Shown: positions 54,099-64,000, counted from the first letter of the stretch. The stretch is 64,000 nt of DNA from Picocystis sp. L7 (GCA_020975725.1 QXJR01000026.1:496001-560000); one strand, 5' to 3'. Made by a program: numbers and translations. The notes: a model not told the origin generated them from the sequence alone.

Positions 54099-56675
54099 AT
54101 GGAAGGGACCTCGGAAGGCGGGACGAAGCACCGACGCACCCGAACGGGAGCCAGGGACGCCCTGACGGCCATGCAGCGCGGCGCGAGCGTGTGGAAGCGC
54201 GGACGGAGAGGCAGGAGCAAATCCGTCGTGCTGCGCCTGAGCGCGGACGAACAGAAGCTGCTGTACTACTCGAGGAAGCAGAAACGAACCAGGGACGTGA
54301 TGGTGGTGCACGTGAAGGAGGTGTGGATGGGCGGAGATACGCCCTGGCAGAATCGGAATCGAAACCGTGCCTGCACGATTGTGCTGCAGGAAGACGTCGA
54401 AGGAAGGGATGCGCTGCGCTTGATCTTCCGAGACGAAGGCGAATGCGCCATCTGGAGCCTTGGACTGCACGCACTGGCCCAGAAAAGGAAGGAAAAAGAC
54501 GCCAAACAAACGGATGAGATGGACACCGAGACCACCGCCAGGCTGCTGGGAGATCTGGTGGCGTTTGGTGGAGATGGGAGTGCAACGGCAAGACCAGTGG
54601 GCGGTCTCAAAGGCGTGGATGCAAGACACGTGGCATGTGGAGAAGGTGCGGCCCTGTTGGCCGATGCCCGAGGGAGAGCCCATGCCCTGGCCAGATGGGC
54701 CGGTGCACGACCCCGCAGGGCGGCACTGGGCGGTGCAGCTGCATCCGCGGCGTACTGCGCGTACCGTGCCGCCGCCGCCACCGATACCCGGGGGGCTCTC
54801 CACGTATGGACGCACACCTCCGGCATGGTGGAAGGATGGACCCCATCACGTACGCCATTCCCTCCCCATGTGAGGGTGAGCAAAGTGAGCCTGGGGTCCT
54901 TTCACGTGGCCGCCATCACCGAGGATGCAACGCTGTACACCTGGGGAGAAGGCATCTTTGGAGCCTTGGGACATGGGGACGATGCCTCGAGAAATCAACC
55001 GCAACCAGTAGAAAGCCTCAAGGGAATGAAAGCGAGGGCCGTCTCCTGCGGGGCTTGGCACACTGCTGTGGTGGTCGACCGCCCCAGCAAACACAAAGCA
55101 GGGGAATCCAGTACGGATAGCACGGCCACCCAAGGAGGTGCGCTCGATGGGGGAGATCTGCGTGGTCTCAGGAGGCGACTGCAGCAGGCCTTTCTCATGC
55201 AAGTCCAACAAGCACGCGTTTCTCCCCAGGATGCCGGGAAGGAAAGAGAAGAGCAGTCCATGGGGGTGGACCAGCAACAGGGGGAGCTAGGCTCTAGGCA
55301 AGGAGTGAGCTGGGAGTATGGCGTCCTGTACACCTTTGGAGATGGAGCATATGGACAGCTCGGACATGGAAACAAAGAAAGGGTGTGGACTCCGCAACAG
55401 GTGCAGGGTTTGCGGGGCCAGATCGTCGCTCACATTGGATGTGGGGAGAAGCATACTTGTGCGGCGATAATTAGCCCTGCTCGGAAAGTGTTCAGTTGGG
55501 GGGATGGGTCATGCGGGTGCCTCGGTCAAGGTGCCAAAGTGTGCGGGAAGGTTTTGGTTCCGAAAGAAATCAACCGTTTGCGGGGAGTGCGAGTACTGCA
55601 GCTGGCTTGTGGACCACATCACAATGCCGCTGTTGTCTTGCCATCTGGGAAGCAATGGGGATCGGGCGGAAAGAACTTTTCTGGAGAACTCACGGAGGCT
55701 GTTGCCTCGGATTGGGAAAGGAAGCCTGGCCCGAATGGAAAACAAACGGAAACAAGCTCTGCGGATCCGGATGGTAGGGCTAAACCTGCACCAACAGTGA
55801 GGCGTCGGGTGACGCCAGGAAACTCGACACCGCGTCTTCCACCCCCTGTGGAGTCTGGTTCGGTGGACACTGAGTATGGTCGTGACCCTACCAGCGAACC
55901 GGGCGGCGCACTCTGGATGTGGGGATGCGGTAAAGAAGGACGGTTGGGATTGGGAAACACGGCAAATGTGTATACCCCAGCGGCTGTACTGCAGGGGCGC
56001 CGGGTACTTCAGGTCTCTTGCGGTTCAACATTTACCGCTGCTGTGGTTGTGCATCGACTTGATGAAGGATCTGCAAAGAATAGATGTCGTTGCTGCGCAC
56101 GTTCCTTCACTGTACAGCGGAAGATGAAGACCTGCCAATCCTGCGGTTCACAATGCTGCAAGGACTGCCTGGGAGATCTACATGGTGAGTCTCAAGAGTA
56201 CTTTGCCAGGCGCACCAGCATGCTAAGAGGTCCCCAGGTGTGTAAATCATGTGCCCACAGGCTGCAGATTGCAGAAGAAGAAGCTGCGCTGCGAGCGAAG
56301 CAGGTAGCCAATCGTTCAGGGGAGAAGAGAGAGCTGAGCAAAGCCAAGGTCATCATTGGTCCGGGACAGGGCATTGCACAGATGGAAGCGTCTCCTGCCC
56401 TACCCAAGGATGCCCCTAGAACTTTCTTGCCGTTGGATGGTTTGAACTCCGTTGAATCGCTGGCCACCGCACAATCAGTGCGGTTTCAAACAAGCGAGTT
56501 TGCCGCAAAAAGTGAGAAGGATGGCCGCTTCGCCAGCCGATCCTCACCGACCTTGATTCTTTCGAGCCCTGAAGATCAGCAGCCGGAAAGATTCATTAGT
56601 GATCCTATTCAGCACAATGCATCCGCAGTCTGGTATGACGCGGAAGATCATTTTGTGCGTTGGGAGCCCACTTGA
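54099..56675 (+). CDS. PRAF-family protein (PH domain, RCC1 repeats, FYVE-like finger)
   Basis: 858 residues, single frame. A PH domain occupies about 25-130 (MQRGASVWKRGRRGRSKSVVLRLS... ECAIWSLGLHAL). RCC1-like repeats follow, with YTWGEGIFGALGHGDD, SCGAWHTAVVV, YTFGDGAYGQLGHGN, CGEKHTCAAI, SWGDGSCGCLGQG and WMWGCGKEGRLGLGN. A Cys-rich finger at about 685-745 (CRCCARSFTVQRKMKTCQSCG...CKDC...CKSC) takes the FYVE position but is degenerate in its phosphoinositide-binding basic patch. This three-part design is specific to plants and green algae. In land plants PRAF proteins act as possible exchange factors for small GTPases at membranes. A basic, Ala-rich stretch at 195-245 may be a poorly conserved first blade. 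An AATAAA signal lies near 56,755. Confidence 0.9.
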   Translation: MEGTSEGGTKHRRTRTGARDALTAMQRGASVWKRGRRGRSKSVVLRLSADEQKLLYYSRKQKRTRDVMVVHVKEVWMGGDTPWQNRNRNRACTIVLQEDVEGRDALRLIFRDEGECAIWSLGLHALAQKRKEKDAKQTDEMDTETTARLLGDLVAFGGDGSATARPVGGLKGVDARHVACGEGAALLADARGRAHALARWAGARPRRAALGGAAASAAYCAYRAAAATDTRGALHVWTHTSGMVEGWTPSRTPFPPHVRVSKVSLGSFHVAAITEDATLYTWGEGIFGALGHGDDASRNQPQPVESLKGMKARAVSCGAWHTAVVVDRPSKHKAGESSTDSTATQGGALDGGDLRGLRRRLQQAFLMQVQQARVSPQDAGKEREEQSMGVDQQQGELGSRQGVSWEYGVLYTFGDGAYGQLGHGNKERVWTPQQVQGLRGQIVAHIGCGEKHTCAAIISPARKVFSWGDGSCGCLGQGAKVCGKVLVPKEINRLRGVRVLQLACGPHHNAAVVLPSGKQWGSGGKNFSGELTEAVASDWERKPGPNGKQTETSSADPDGRAKPAPTVRRRVTPGNSTPRLPPPVESGSVDTEYGRDPTSEPGGALWMWGCGKEGRLGLGNTANVYTPAAVLQGRRVLQVSCGSTFTAAVVVHRLDEGSAKNRCRCCARSFTVQRKMKTCQSCGSQCCKDCLGDLHGESQEYFARRTSMLRGPQVCKSCAHRLQIAEEEAALRAKQVANRSGEKRELSKAKVIIGPGQGIAQMEASPALPKDAPRTFLPLDGLNSVESLATAQSVRFQTSEFAAKSEKDGRFASRSSPTLILSSPEDQQPERFISDPIQHNASAVWYDAEDHFVRWEPT

Positions 56676-56888
56676 GTCCTTTTTGTGCAGAACGAATTTG
56701 AAATTCTTCATAAGCTCAGAAAAGTCGAATTATATTATTATTGGGAGGCGCTTTCAATAAATTTGCGTGTTGAGACGCTGTTCACTGCAAGCCAACGGGG
56801 ATTTCGCCACCGTCATGCGGCGCCCACACTGTGGTGTGTATCACGCAGTATCTTTGACTTTAGAAAAACCCTACCAACTTGAGCGTTT

Positions 56889-58652
56889 CTAGGGAGAGAG
56901 TGGCACTCCCATGCTGTGTTTTTTCAAAATTCGTTCCAGCAGCTGTGATATGTCAATAAAGCTTGGACGCTGTCGGGGGTCAAACCGCCAGCAGCTTCGG
57001 ATCAGCGTTGCCAAAGAACGAGGCATATCGTCTGGGATCCTGAGCCTTTTCTTGTGCATTCCTACCATGGCCACAATGTGCATCGGCGTGTCCGCCTCCA
57101 ACCAGGGCACTTGACCTGTCCAACACTCCCACAAGATCACACCAAAGCTGTACACATCGATTTTTTCGTCGATCAGTTCTCCGGTGAAAAGCTCTGGAGC
57201 CATGTAAGCCACAGTGCCAGCATTGAGGTGCTTCGTGTCTAGAAAGGTGGACTGCTTGACCTTGGCAATTCCAAAATCCGCAATTTTCACCTGTCCGGAG
57301 GCAGCAAGCAGGATATTTTGGGTTTTCAGATCCCTGTGCACAACAGGCGGCGCAAGCTGGTGGCAGTACTGCATAGCATCAGCAACTTCTGCTGCAATTT
57401 GCAGGAATGTCCCATATTCGGGTTTCTGCAAGTGTTGGTGCAACATGGAATGCAAGGAACCTCTCCTTGCAAGCTCTTCTACTATGTACACAGTAGGCAG
57501 CTGCAACTTTGCCCCGTAGAATTTGATTATGTTTTGATGTTTCAACCTTTGCAAAACCTCTACCTCTGAGCAAAAGGCCTTGTACGATGTCTCGGAGTTC
57601 CGTTCGCACTCGTGCAGCACTTTGATGGCTACTTCGGACCCTCTGTACCATCCCGAGTAGACGCTGGCAATTCCGCCGGTGCCAATCAGACTGCCCATTG
57701 TCACCTCCTCCATTGTAACTTGCTTGCCTTCCACTTCGATCCCATTTGGCCTTGTGCTTTCCCTGTGTAGTCCGTTTGCAAGTGCTGGTGAGCTGCATGG
57801 ATTGCTAGCACAAGGAACATCGGATGGGCGTTGCTGGAGCCGTGGGGTCCTTGGTTGCTCGCCTGCCTCTGCTGAGGTGCCGACTTGAACAGCCTTTGAC
57901 GTGCTAATCGAGGTGGCAGCAGTTCCATCCTCTTGTGGATGGATGCTGACCGCTAGGTCCGACTCTTCAGTGTTGCTTTCCACTTCAGACACTGCCACTT
58001 TGTCCCAGGATGAATCGGGCGCCGTTGCGGAGCTGCCTGCAACTGCCAATGTTCGACCTTCCTCCACGTCCGGCAGGTCTCCATGGTTCTCACCTATCGC
58101 GGGCAGGTCGTTTGGACTGGGGTTGTTGGATCGTGCGGTCGTGTTGGGCGTTGTATCATTTGATGTCCATCCCACCCGGGTCGCATCTTTCTGCTTGGTC
58201 ACACTTCGCAGTCCCATCTTGTCCTTGACACTGCCCAGCACCTCCAGGAGCATGTCGTTGACGGCTTCTGTGCTCCTGGAGATGAATCTTGGAGGTCTTT
58301 TCCTGGATCCATTCGGCATCACCGACACCCTGGTTTTCCTTTGATTGCATCGAAAGAGCCAGGCAGTCAATGTGGCCGCTGCAATTGCCGACACCACACC
58401 TACCACCACCAAAGCCCAGATGGGCATGTTGCCACCATCTCCCATGATCAAGAACTCGCAAGTAATTGCGGGAATCGATGTGTCAATCCGAATCAAACCC
58501 TTCTCTGGCTGTTGTGGTTGCAGGAATGCATGAGGTCCACTTTCCAAGTTTCGAAGCTCGCCTGGAGAGTCTCTCCTGTCGGTCCGAATCCCTTGCCACG
58601 TCCACCACCAACCCTCCACCCTTTCCGAAGGATCCAAACGCGAAATGGGCAC
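56889..58652 (-). CDS. membrane-anchored TKL (Raf/RLCK-like) protein kinase
   Basis: 587 residues as drawn. Residues 77-100 form one transmembrane helix (IWALVVVGVVSAIAAATLTAWLF), followed by RCNQRKTR, a typical cytosolic stop. A Ser/Thr/Pro-rich linker leads to a kinase domain from about 315: glycine loop IGTGGIASVYSG, VAIKVL lysine, HRDLKTQNILL catalytic loop, DFGIAK, GTVAYMAPELF and a DVYSFGVILWECWTG block. All catalytic residues are present. The sequence is of the tyrosine-kinase-like group, as in plant Raf-like and receptor-like kinases. The outer part is only about 75 residues and no signal peptide is seen, so either a 5' exon is missing or the N-terminus is really short. It converges on PRAF with 213 nt between stops. 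Confidence 0.88.
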   Translation of the reverse strand: MPISRLDPSERVEGWWWTWQGIRTDRRDSPGELRNLESGPHAFLQPQQPEKGLIRIDTSIPAITCEFLIMGDGGNMPIWALVVVGVVSAIAAATLTAWLFRCNQRKTRVSVMPNGSRKRPPRFISRSTEAVNDMLLEVLGSVKDKMGLRSVTKQKDATRVGWTSNDTTPNTTARSNNPSPNDLPAIGENHGDLPDVEEGRTLAVAGSSATAPDSSWDKVAVSEVESNTEESDLAVSIHPQEDGTAATSISTSKAVQVGTSAEAGEQPRTPRLQQRPSDVPCASNPCSSPALANGLHRESTRPNGIEVEGKQVTMEEVTMGSLIGTGGIASVYSGWYRGSEVAIKVLHECERNSETSYKAFCSEVEVLQRLKHQNIIKFYGAKLQLPTVYIVEELARRGSLHSMLHQHLQKPEYGTFLQIAAEVADAMQYCHQLAPPVVHRDLKTQNILLAASGQVKIADFGIAKVKQSTFLDTKHLNAGTVAYMAPELFTGELIDEKIDVYSFGVILWECWTGQVPWLEADTPMHIVAMVGMHKKRLRIPDDMPRSLATLIRSCWRFDPRQRPSFIDISQLLERILKKHSMGVPLSP

Positions 58653-59353
58653 CCGCCAGAATGCGCGTTTCTTCCTCTTGCGATGGCGCAGCTCCTGCAG
58701 TTGGCGATGGTGCGGAGAACGGTCCTGTCTCCATTCGAATGGCGTTACGAAGCGACACCCTCCGCATCGAGATCATCTCCCCATTTCATCGAGATCTTTG
58801 CACACAGGTATCGATGGTCGATCGAGCGCTTTCCGGTCGGGTTCGAAAGGGGGCGGTCCCCCGATCGAGGCTTCCCGTCTGTCCGATCAAGGTTTCGGGT
58901 CTAGACCGGTTACTCGCCCCCGATCGGATCCGGGAGGACGGTCCATGAACGGTCCATGAACGGTCTTTTGACGGTCTTCGAAGGGTGGATAAGGTCCATC
59001 CGAAGAGGAGAGGGTTGGCCCAGGGATCCCCCCACCCATCTCCTTAACCTTTCGTAAACTTCTCGGGTTCCGGGGAAACGGACTCCCTTGTTCGGTACGC
59101 GCCCCCATCTTCCCTCCGACAGCGACGGTGGTCCCCCCCTCCTTCTCCGAACCGCCAAAAACGGGGGTCCATTTCCCACCCGTTTAGTCGCTTAACCTGT
59201 GCCCTGAACTACGTCTTCTCGAATCCCTCCTTCTTCCCCGGTTTGGGAGGGGAGATGGGGCAGGATTTGAGACGATGGGATGGGCATGCCGTGCTCGTGC
59301 ACGGCCATTTCGGCGCAGTTGTTCCACGTCCACGAAGCACGATGTCTTGCGCC
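58653..59353. other. divergent upstream region, TKL kinase and PetN
   Basis: GGGTTCGAAAGGG at 58,839 lies on the kinase side. TTAACC/TAAACTTCTCGGG at about 59,044 and TTAACC at 59,192 lie on the PetN side. No gene, although an unseen first exon of the kinase may lie at 58,650-58,780. Confidence 0.45.
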
Positions 59354-59751
59354 ATGGCGTCCCTCCGAAGCGTCCGTGCGACGTCCCAGAAGCAGGTGCA
59401 GGCCACCAGCAAGCCACGTGTGCAGCCCAGGCGCATGGCGAAGCAGGTGCGTGCGAGAACGCGTGCGAAGGAGACGAAGACGGCGGACGAAGGTAGAAAA
59501 AAGAAACGGTGGAAGCGGACGGGAACGGCGGCGTGCTGACGTGCCAGCCGACGTGCGAGGAGCAGCAGGTGAGCGCCAAGCCAGCCGTGCTCGGTGGCGT
59601 CGCCTCCTTGGCCACCCTGACGGCGGTCCAGAGCGCACAGGCGGCGGAACTCATCGGCACACCTGCCATCCAGCAGGTGGGATGGGCTGGCCTCATGGTC
59701 ATGTTCACCTTCTCCTTGTCCCTCGTGGTCTGGGGAAGGAGTGGTATGTAA
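59354..59751 (+). CDS. PETN: cytochrome b6f complex subunit 8 (PetN), nuclear-encoded with transit peptide
   Basis: Two exons: 59,354-59,446 and 59,569-59,751, with a 122-nt phase-0 intron (donor GTGCGT, acceptor CAGCAG). The precursor is 91 residues. Residues 1-31 are basic and Ser-rich without acidic residues ([14 protein letters not shown]...), a plastid transit peptide. Residues 40-57 form a second hydrophobic segment ending in AQA before AE, resembling a thylakoid-transfer signal. The last 24 residues ([20 protein letters not shown] followed by SGM) match the single-helix PetN almost exactly. PetN lies at the edge of the b6f dimer in the thylakoid. The gene is plastid-encoded in land plants and red algae but nuclear in Chlamydomonas, so this is a gene moved to the nucleus and places the organism near green algae. 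A second Met 12 nt upstream is possible. Confidence 0.92.
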
Positions 59752-60545
59752 TGCAACTCGTTGGCGGTGCAACAGGACGTGGACAACGAGAAACCTCGTG
59801 CTGTCCTGGACACCACACGCCTGTGGAACCTGAAACGAAGAGGGTTACCATCCCACCGAACAAAACACCCACGAAAGGAATGGAAGAATGCACCAGACCA
59901 ACGGTGCGGCGCATGGAGATGATTGTGATGCGAGGAAGTTCCGATGGGAGGCTTGCGGTCGTGCAAAGGGGCAGCCGCAGGAACGTCCGTCAGACTGAAT
60001 CTTGATGTCCCATACCACGCCTGGATGCGCCATGCACGGTTCGACGCTGGATGCACACCTGTGCATCCACATGGCAAGCTCTTGAGTTCACAGGCCACAT
60101 GGGCAGGTGTGCTCGATGCGCTCGATGCGCAACCCCACCAGTCCAACGGCAATGCGGCCAAACAACCCTGCTTCCGCTGCCATGTGTACCTCGTTGAACG
60201 GCGAGGTTGCATGCCCAGGAAGGACATCGTCCATTACACCACCCACATCTGCACCACGCCAATTTCCACGTGCAGGTGTGCACTCCGTCCTGAGCCTATG
60301 TCAGCACTGCAGAACCATTTGAACCTCATCCAACCTCGCACCTGATGGAAGGGTGCATGCTCCACCCGTCCTTTCCCTTCCCATTGTACAAAGCACACAC
60401 CATCTGTTGATGCAAGTCAAGGACAACGTGTGCCTTCACCTGTGCATGGCACCCGATTGTCCATGCCATGCCGGACTGGAGAACGTCATTGGAAGGACAT
60501 GCCATCACTTTCCAAACGGAAGGACCACGAAGGTGTCGGCATGTC
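59752..60545. other. gap between PetN and FRA10AC1
   Basis: No gene is supported. It may hide the N-terminal exon of the FRA10AC1 homologue, because that protein seems to lack the family's first domain. Confidence 0.35.
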
Positions 60546-61145
60546 ATGTCGTCCCAGGCGCATCCCAACGCAGATAAGATGCAACTGCGAGCCACAGACA
60601 AGGACCTCTTGCGAAGGGCTTACCAATTCGTCCAGGATGACGAGGAGGAAGGAGGACGCGACGATGGAAAAGCATGGGAGAAGCGATTGGTGAAGAAATA
60701 CGACGAACATCTGTACAAGGAATACTGCATTGCAGACCTCTCCAAATATCGCGAAGGGAAGTGTGGATTGCGATGGAGGACAGAAGAGGAAGTCAAGTCT
60801 GGCAAAGGAGAAACCACATGTGGTAACCAGTCTTGCGATGCAACAGGAACGCTGGGCACATACGAAGTCAGCTTTGCCTACAAGGAACAAAAGGAAAGAA
60901 AATCAGCCCTTGTCAAGCTGAGAGCTTGTTCGAGATGTGCAGTGAAGCTCAATTGGAAGAAGAGGAAAAGAGAAGCAGAGCACCCTTCTCTAAACGCAGT
61001 TGCGAAGGGGTCCACCAGCGCAGAACCACAAGCACAAAAGCAAGATGTGGCCCTTCAGGAGGAAACGGGAGTTTTACCGGTGGAAGATCACCAACCAACC
61101 ACAAAAGACGAATGGAAGGAATGCTTCGAGACCATGTTTGGTTGA
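60546..61145 (+). CDS. FRA10AC1: FRA10AC1 homologue (splicing-associated protein)
   Basis: About 199 residues from MSSQAHPNAD; the start is uncertain. The family core is clear: KAWEKRLVKKYDEHLYKEYC, IADLSKYREGKCGLRWRTEEE, VKSGKGETTCGNQSCD (a CxxxxC zinc pair completed by LRACSRC), and a basic NWKKRKREAE stretch. It ends in EWKECFETMFG, matching the acidic-aromatic end EYFQDLF of animal homologues. FRA10AC1 is a nuclear protein associated with the spliceosome (C complex). Animal proteins have about 100 more residues at the N-terminus with an AMDAY...RH helix. I do not find that part here, so a first exon is probably missing from this model. Confidence 0.88.
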   Translation: MSSQAHPNADKMQLRATDKDLLRRAYQFVQDDEEEGGRDDGKAWEKRLVKKYDEHLYKEYCIADLSKYREGKCGLRWRTEEEVKSGKGETTCGNQSCDATGTLGTYEVSFAYKEQKERKSALVKLRACSRCAVKLNWKKRKREAEHPSLNAVAKGSTSAEPQAQKQDVALQEETGVLPVEDHQPTTKDEWKECFETMFG

Positions 61146-63000
61146 ACGAGGGTGTTTGTGGACCAGGCATGTGGACAATTCCAATCGTTGTGTCGGTCAC
61201 GAAGACTGCTGGACCTCAGGTGCGGCGGAAACTGCAGGGCGAGCCTTGTATTCTCGACTCTCCAACCCTGGAAATGGGAGGAGGAGCACACGGTACTGCA
61301 AGCAGGTGATGCAAAAAAGCTGATGCGCATGGAAAAGGATGTGCCTGAGGCCCCTGCATTTCGATGTTAGGGAATCGATGCAATGATTGACACCCGATAG
61401 CACTGGCGATGTTCACCCGTGCTGTTTTACAAATTGGACAGGACGAAAGAGGCACTCTTGACAGCAGTGGCGAAAGAAACTCATGCTGACGTTTCTTCTG
61501 TTGCATGGCCTCGATTCCATCGATCTGTTCGTAATTTCAGATCCGTGCAAGTTTTCACCTGGTCTTGCATTGTTTTGGTGGATATGGAGGGGTTGCTAAA
61601 CCTCCTCTTTCAACAACCCTACCAAGTTGATAAAGTTGAATGTTTGTCGTTTGTCTTTTAAGCTGCCGCAGGATTTTGCCTGTCATAGGAAAGGGCGTGT
61701 GTTCCCCATGCAGTGCCTCACACCATCAGCACGTCAGACCATGCCTACCACTGGGTCTTCCCTACCATGATTCTGGTACGTCCGTTCTTGCAAGGTTGAC
61801 TGCAATGCATGTTTGATACCTTCAGTGGCGGGTTCTTTCTTCAATGGTTGTAATCAAATTTCATGATGCAAGTGTCTACTACTCAGCACGTTCAATCACA
61901 GGAGACAGGCTGGGAGGGAGTTTCCCACCAGATGGGCATTTCGCTCTTGCTTCTTTTGGTTCCTGCCCTCCGTCGCTAGAGGGTTGGAGACATCCCCCAA
62001 GGTATGGATCCCCTTGGCCCTGAGTTAAAGTTTTGTACCCATTCCTACCATTTTCCCACATCTTTATTTAGCTGCTTCACACATGAATATATCGTAATCT
62101 CCTTCGTTAACACGGGGTAGTCCGGTTCCCCTCCTTGCACCCCCTTGTCCAATGGGATGGGGAGAAATTGCCCCGAACGTTCGACTTTGTTGTTGGAGAG
62201 CCAATGAATTGGCAAGTTGACACTATGACACATTGGCTCCAAGCAATGAAGACACCAACCTAGCAAGGATGAGCGGGTTAGGGAGGAAGAAAGAGGCCAC
62301 CAAACGCCACCGCAAGGAAAGAACTACAGAGGAGAGGTGGCAAGTATCGTACGGGATAAGGTAGCGAAGCACAAGGAAAGCGCAAGTAATTGCAAGGTGG
62401 TACGAGGGCCATGAAGAGGTTAGAGAGCACTGCAACACATGAGTCTTGGTGATTCAAGAAACGGACCATCACGTGTGGAAGGAACGGATAAGAGTATTCC
62501 AAGGACACGCCGGTGGAGTTGCATGAGAGAGTTTGGGCATGCATCCGTCGAGACTTGGAGACAGGCAAATGGACCCCTTTGAGAAGAGACGCGCCAATTC
62601 TCACTACGCAAGTCGAAGGAGTGACGAAAGAAGAGGGGGAGGAGTGCGGTCGAGGATCTGCCTTGATGCAAAATAGATAGCACGAGGGGTTGTTGGGGGC
62701 GGAGACAAACGCACATGTGCGTATGTGTTCGTTTCGAGGGAGAGACATAGAGAGGGAGTTGGGACGAGAGAATCGGATCTTTGGGGTACGTGCAGGAGCA
62801 GGCAATGCAACGCAAGAGCGTAGAGCTGGTGATCGCGCGCGTGCGACGAGCCCGAACCGAGCGTGTAAGGATAGCGGGTCGCGTGGGGGTCGAAGCCCGC
62901 GTGGTTGGGCACCATTGCGGTGGGAGAGGCAGAGCGGTCAAGGCAGACAAGCCACGTCATCCAACGGGTGGGAGAGTCGTGGACATCAAGTAGGAGCACC
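61146..63000. other. right-hand gap leading to the satellite
   Basis: FRA10AC1 3' flank, then about 1.5 kb with no gene recognised. From about 62,660 the plus strand becomes rich in GAGAG words, grading into the satellite, so degenerate satellite-like sequence may extend left of 63,001. Confidence 0.4.
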
Positions 63001-64000
63001 GAGAGAGGGACATCCCTAGCAAGGGAGGGAGATTGGGAGCAAGAGAGAGGCAGAGACCCAAGGGGGGAGACATCCCTAGCAAGGGAGGGAGATGGGGAGC
63101 AAGAGAGAGGCAGAGACCAAAGGGGGGAGACATCCCTAGCAAGGGAGGGAGATGGGGAGCAAGAGAGAGGCAGAGACCAAAGGGGGGAGACATCCCTAGC
63201 AAGGGAGGGAGATGGGGAGCAAGAGAGAGGCAGAGACCCAAGGGGGGAGACATCCCTAGCAAGGGAGGGAGATGGGGAGCAAGAGAGAGGCAGAGACCAA
63301 AGGGGGGAGACATCCCTAGCAAGGGAGGGAGATGGGGAGCAAGAGAGAGGCAGAGACCCAAGGGGGGAGACATCCCTAGCAAGGGAGGGAGATGGGGAGC
63401 AAGAGAGAGGCAGAGACCCAAGGGGGGAGACATCCCTAGCAAGGGAGGGAGATGGGGAGCAAGAGAGAGGCAGAGACCAAAGGGGGGAGACATCCCTAGC
63501 AAGGGAGGGAGATGGGGAGCAAGAGAGAGGCAGAGACCAAAGGGGGGAGACATCCCTAGCAAGGGAGGGAGATGGGGAGCAAGAGAGAGGCAGAGACCAA
63601 AGGGGGGAGACATCCCTAGCAAGGGAGGGAGATGGGGAGCAAGAGAGAGGCAGAGACCAAAGGGGGGAGACATCCCTAGCAAGGGAGGGAGATGGGGAGC
63701 AAGAGAGAGGCAGAGACCCAAGGGGGGAGACATCCCTAGCAAGGGAGGGAGATGGGGAGCAAGAGAGAGGCAGAGACCCAAGGGGGGAGACATCCCTAGC
63801 AAGGGAGGGAGATGGGGAGCAAGAGAGAGGCAGAGACCAAAGGGGGGAGACATCCCTAGCAAGGGAGGGAGATGGGGAGCAAGAGAGAGGCAGAGACCAA
63901 AGGGGGGAGACATCCCTAGCAAGGGAGGGAGATGGGGAGCAAGAGAGAGGCAGAGACCAAAGGGGGGAGACATCCCTAGCAAGGGAGGGAGATGGGGAGC
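63001..64000. repeat. 60-bp satellite array reaching the right edge
   Basis: Sixteen full units and a 40-nt partial unit in perfect 60-nt register; the array continues beyond the window. The unit contains GGGGGGAGACATCCCTAGC. Apart from the first, slightly different unit, all copies are identical except for one A/C position near the unit end. Because 60 is a multiple of three and the unit has no minus-strand stop, a spurious frame repeating a 20-residue word stays open. Confidence 0.97.

Noticed and set aside
62270-62290. GGGTTAGGG resembling a telomere unit
   Set aside because: Single occurrence, not tandem, so no evidence of a telomere or interstitial telomeric array.
62830-62920. tRNA-like T-arm (GGGGTCGAAGCCC) near 62,890
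   Set aside because: The T-loop lacks the invariant TTC start, and no matching acceptor or anticodon stem was found upstream.
62957-63982. 341-codon minus-strand frame made of a 20-residue repeat
   Set aside because: The 60-bp satellite has no stop in this frame, so it is open by necessity. There is no start context, no unique sequence and no domain.
63001-64000. Right-hand repeats as a CRISPR array
   Set aside because: Units are contiguous 60-mers without unique spacers, in a eukaryotic genome.

Overview
This window looks like nuclear DNA of a small, gene-dense, intron-poor alga of the green lineage (Viridiplantae). The evidence is a nuclear copy of the cytochrome b6f subunit PetN with a transit peptide, a plastid ribosomal protein uL29, a PRAF-type protein (PH, RCC1 repeats, FYVE-like finger), B3-like DNA-binding modules, an RD21-type papain protease with a granulin tail, and a plant-type AP-4 mu subunit. 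I cannot name the species.

Layout. Positions 1-5,734 hold two remnants of Ty3/gypsy LTR retrotransposons. One lies on the minus strand and runs off the left edge. The other is a plus-strand 3' end with its LTR. From 7 to 61 kb there are about 27 host genes on both strands. In order: an SBP-like/ankyrin protein, a small acidic ORF, papain-granulin protease, INO80 subunit B, LSM6, a small Cys/His ORF, APC10, RTEL1-type helicase, a giant B3-like protein with a 33-residue tandem repeat, COQ4, a hypothetical protein, a helical-repeat protein (possibly FIRRM/FLIP), GST, a USP22-type deubiquitinase, calmodulin, plastid uL29, syntaxin-5, a SYCP2-like protein, AP-4 mu, a small membrane ORF, eL19, 2-Cys peroxiredoxin, a four-helix membrane protein, PRAF, a membrane-anchored TKL kinase, PetN and FRA10AC1. 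From 63,001 to the right edge there is a very uniform 60-bp satellite.

Gene style. Most long genes are single open frames. Short genes have one or two introns of 65-281 nt, close to the 5' end, often with a GTGCG donor. The 5' ends and the DNA upstream are very GC-rich, and GC content falls inside the genes. Convergent genes end within 67-213 nt of each other. Upstream regions share short exact motifs: TTAACTTCGG or TTAACTCG near six or more genes, CTATCGATATCTTTC before LSM6 and uL29, GGGTTCGATTGG/AAGGG before several genes, and one exact 19-mer near the starts of three genes (B3-like, helical-repeat and SYCP2-like).

How the genes relate. There is no operon or single pathway. A loose theme between 17 and 48 kb is chromosome maintenance: APC10, RTEL1, the SYCP2-like axis protein, possibly a FIGNL1 partner, a SAGA-type deubiquitinase, and INO80B just to the left. 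The two candidates for meiotic or recombination roles share the 19-mer at their start codons. Gene starts and introns given here are read by eye from the reading frames and splice signals, not from transcripts.
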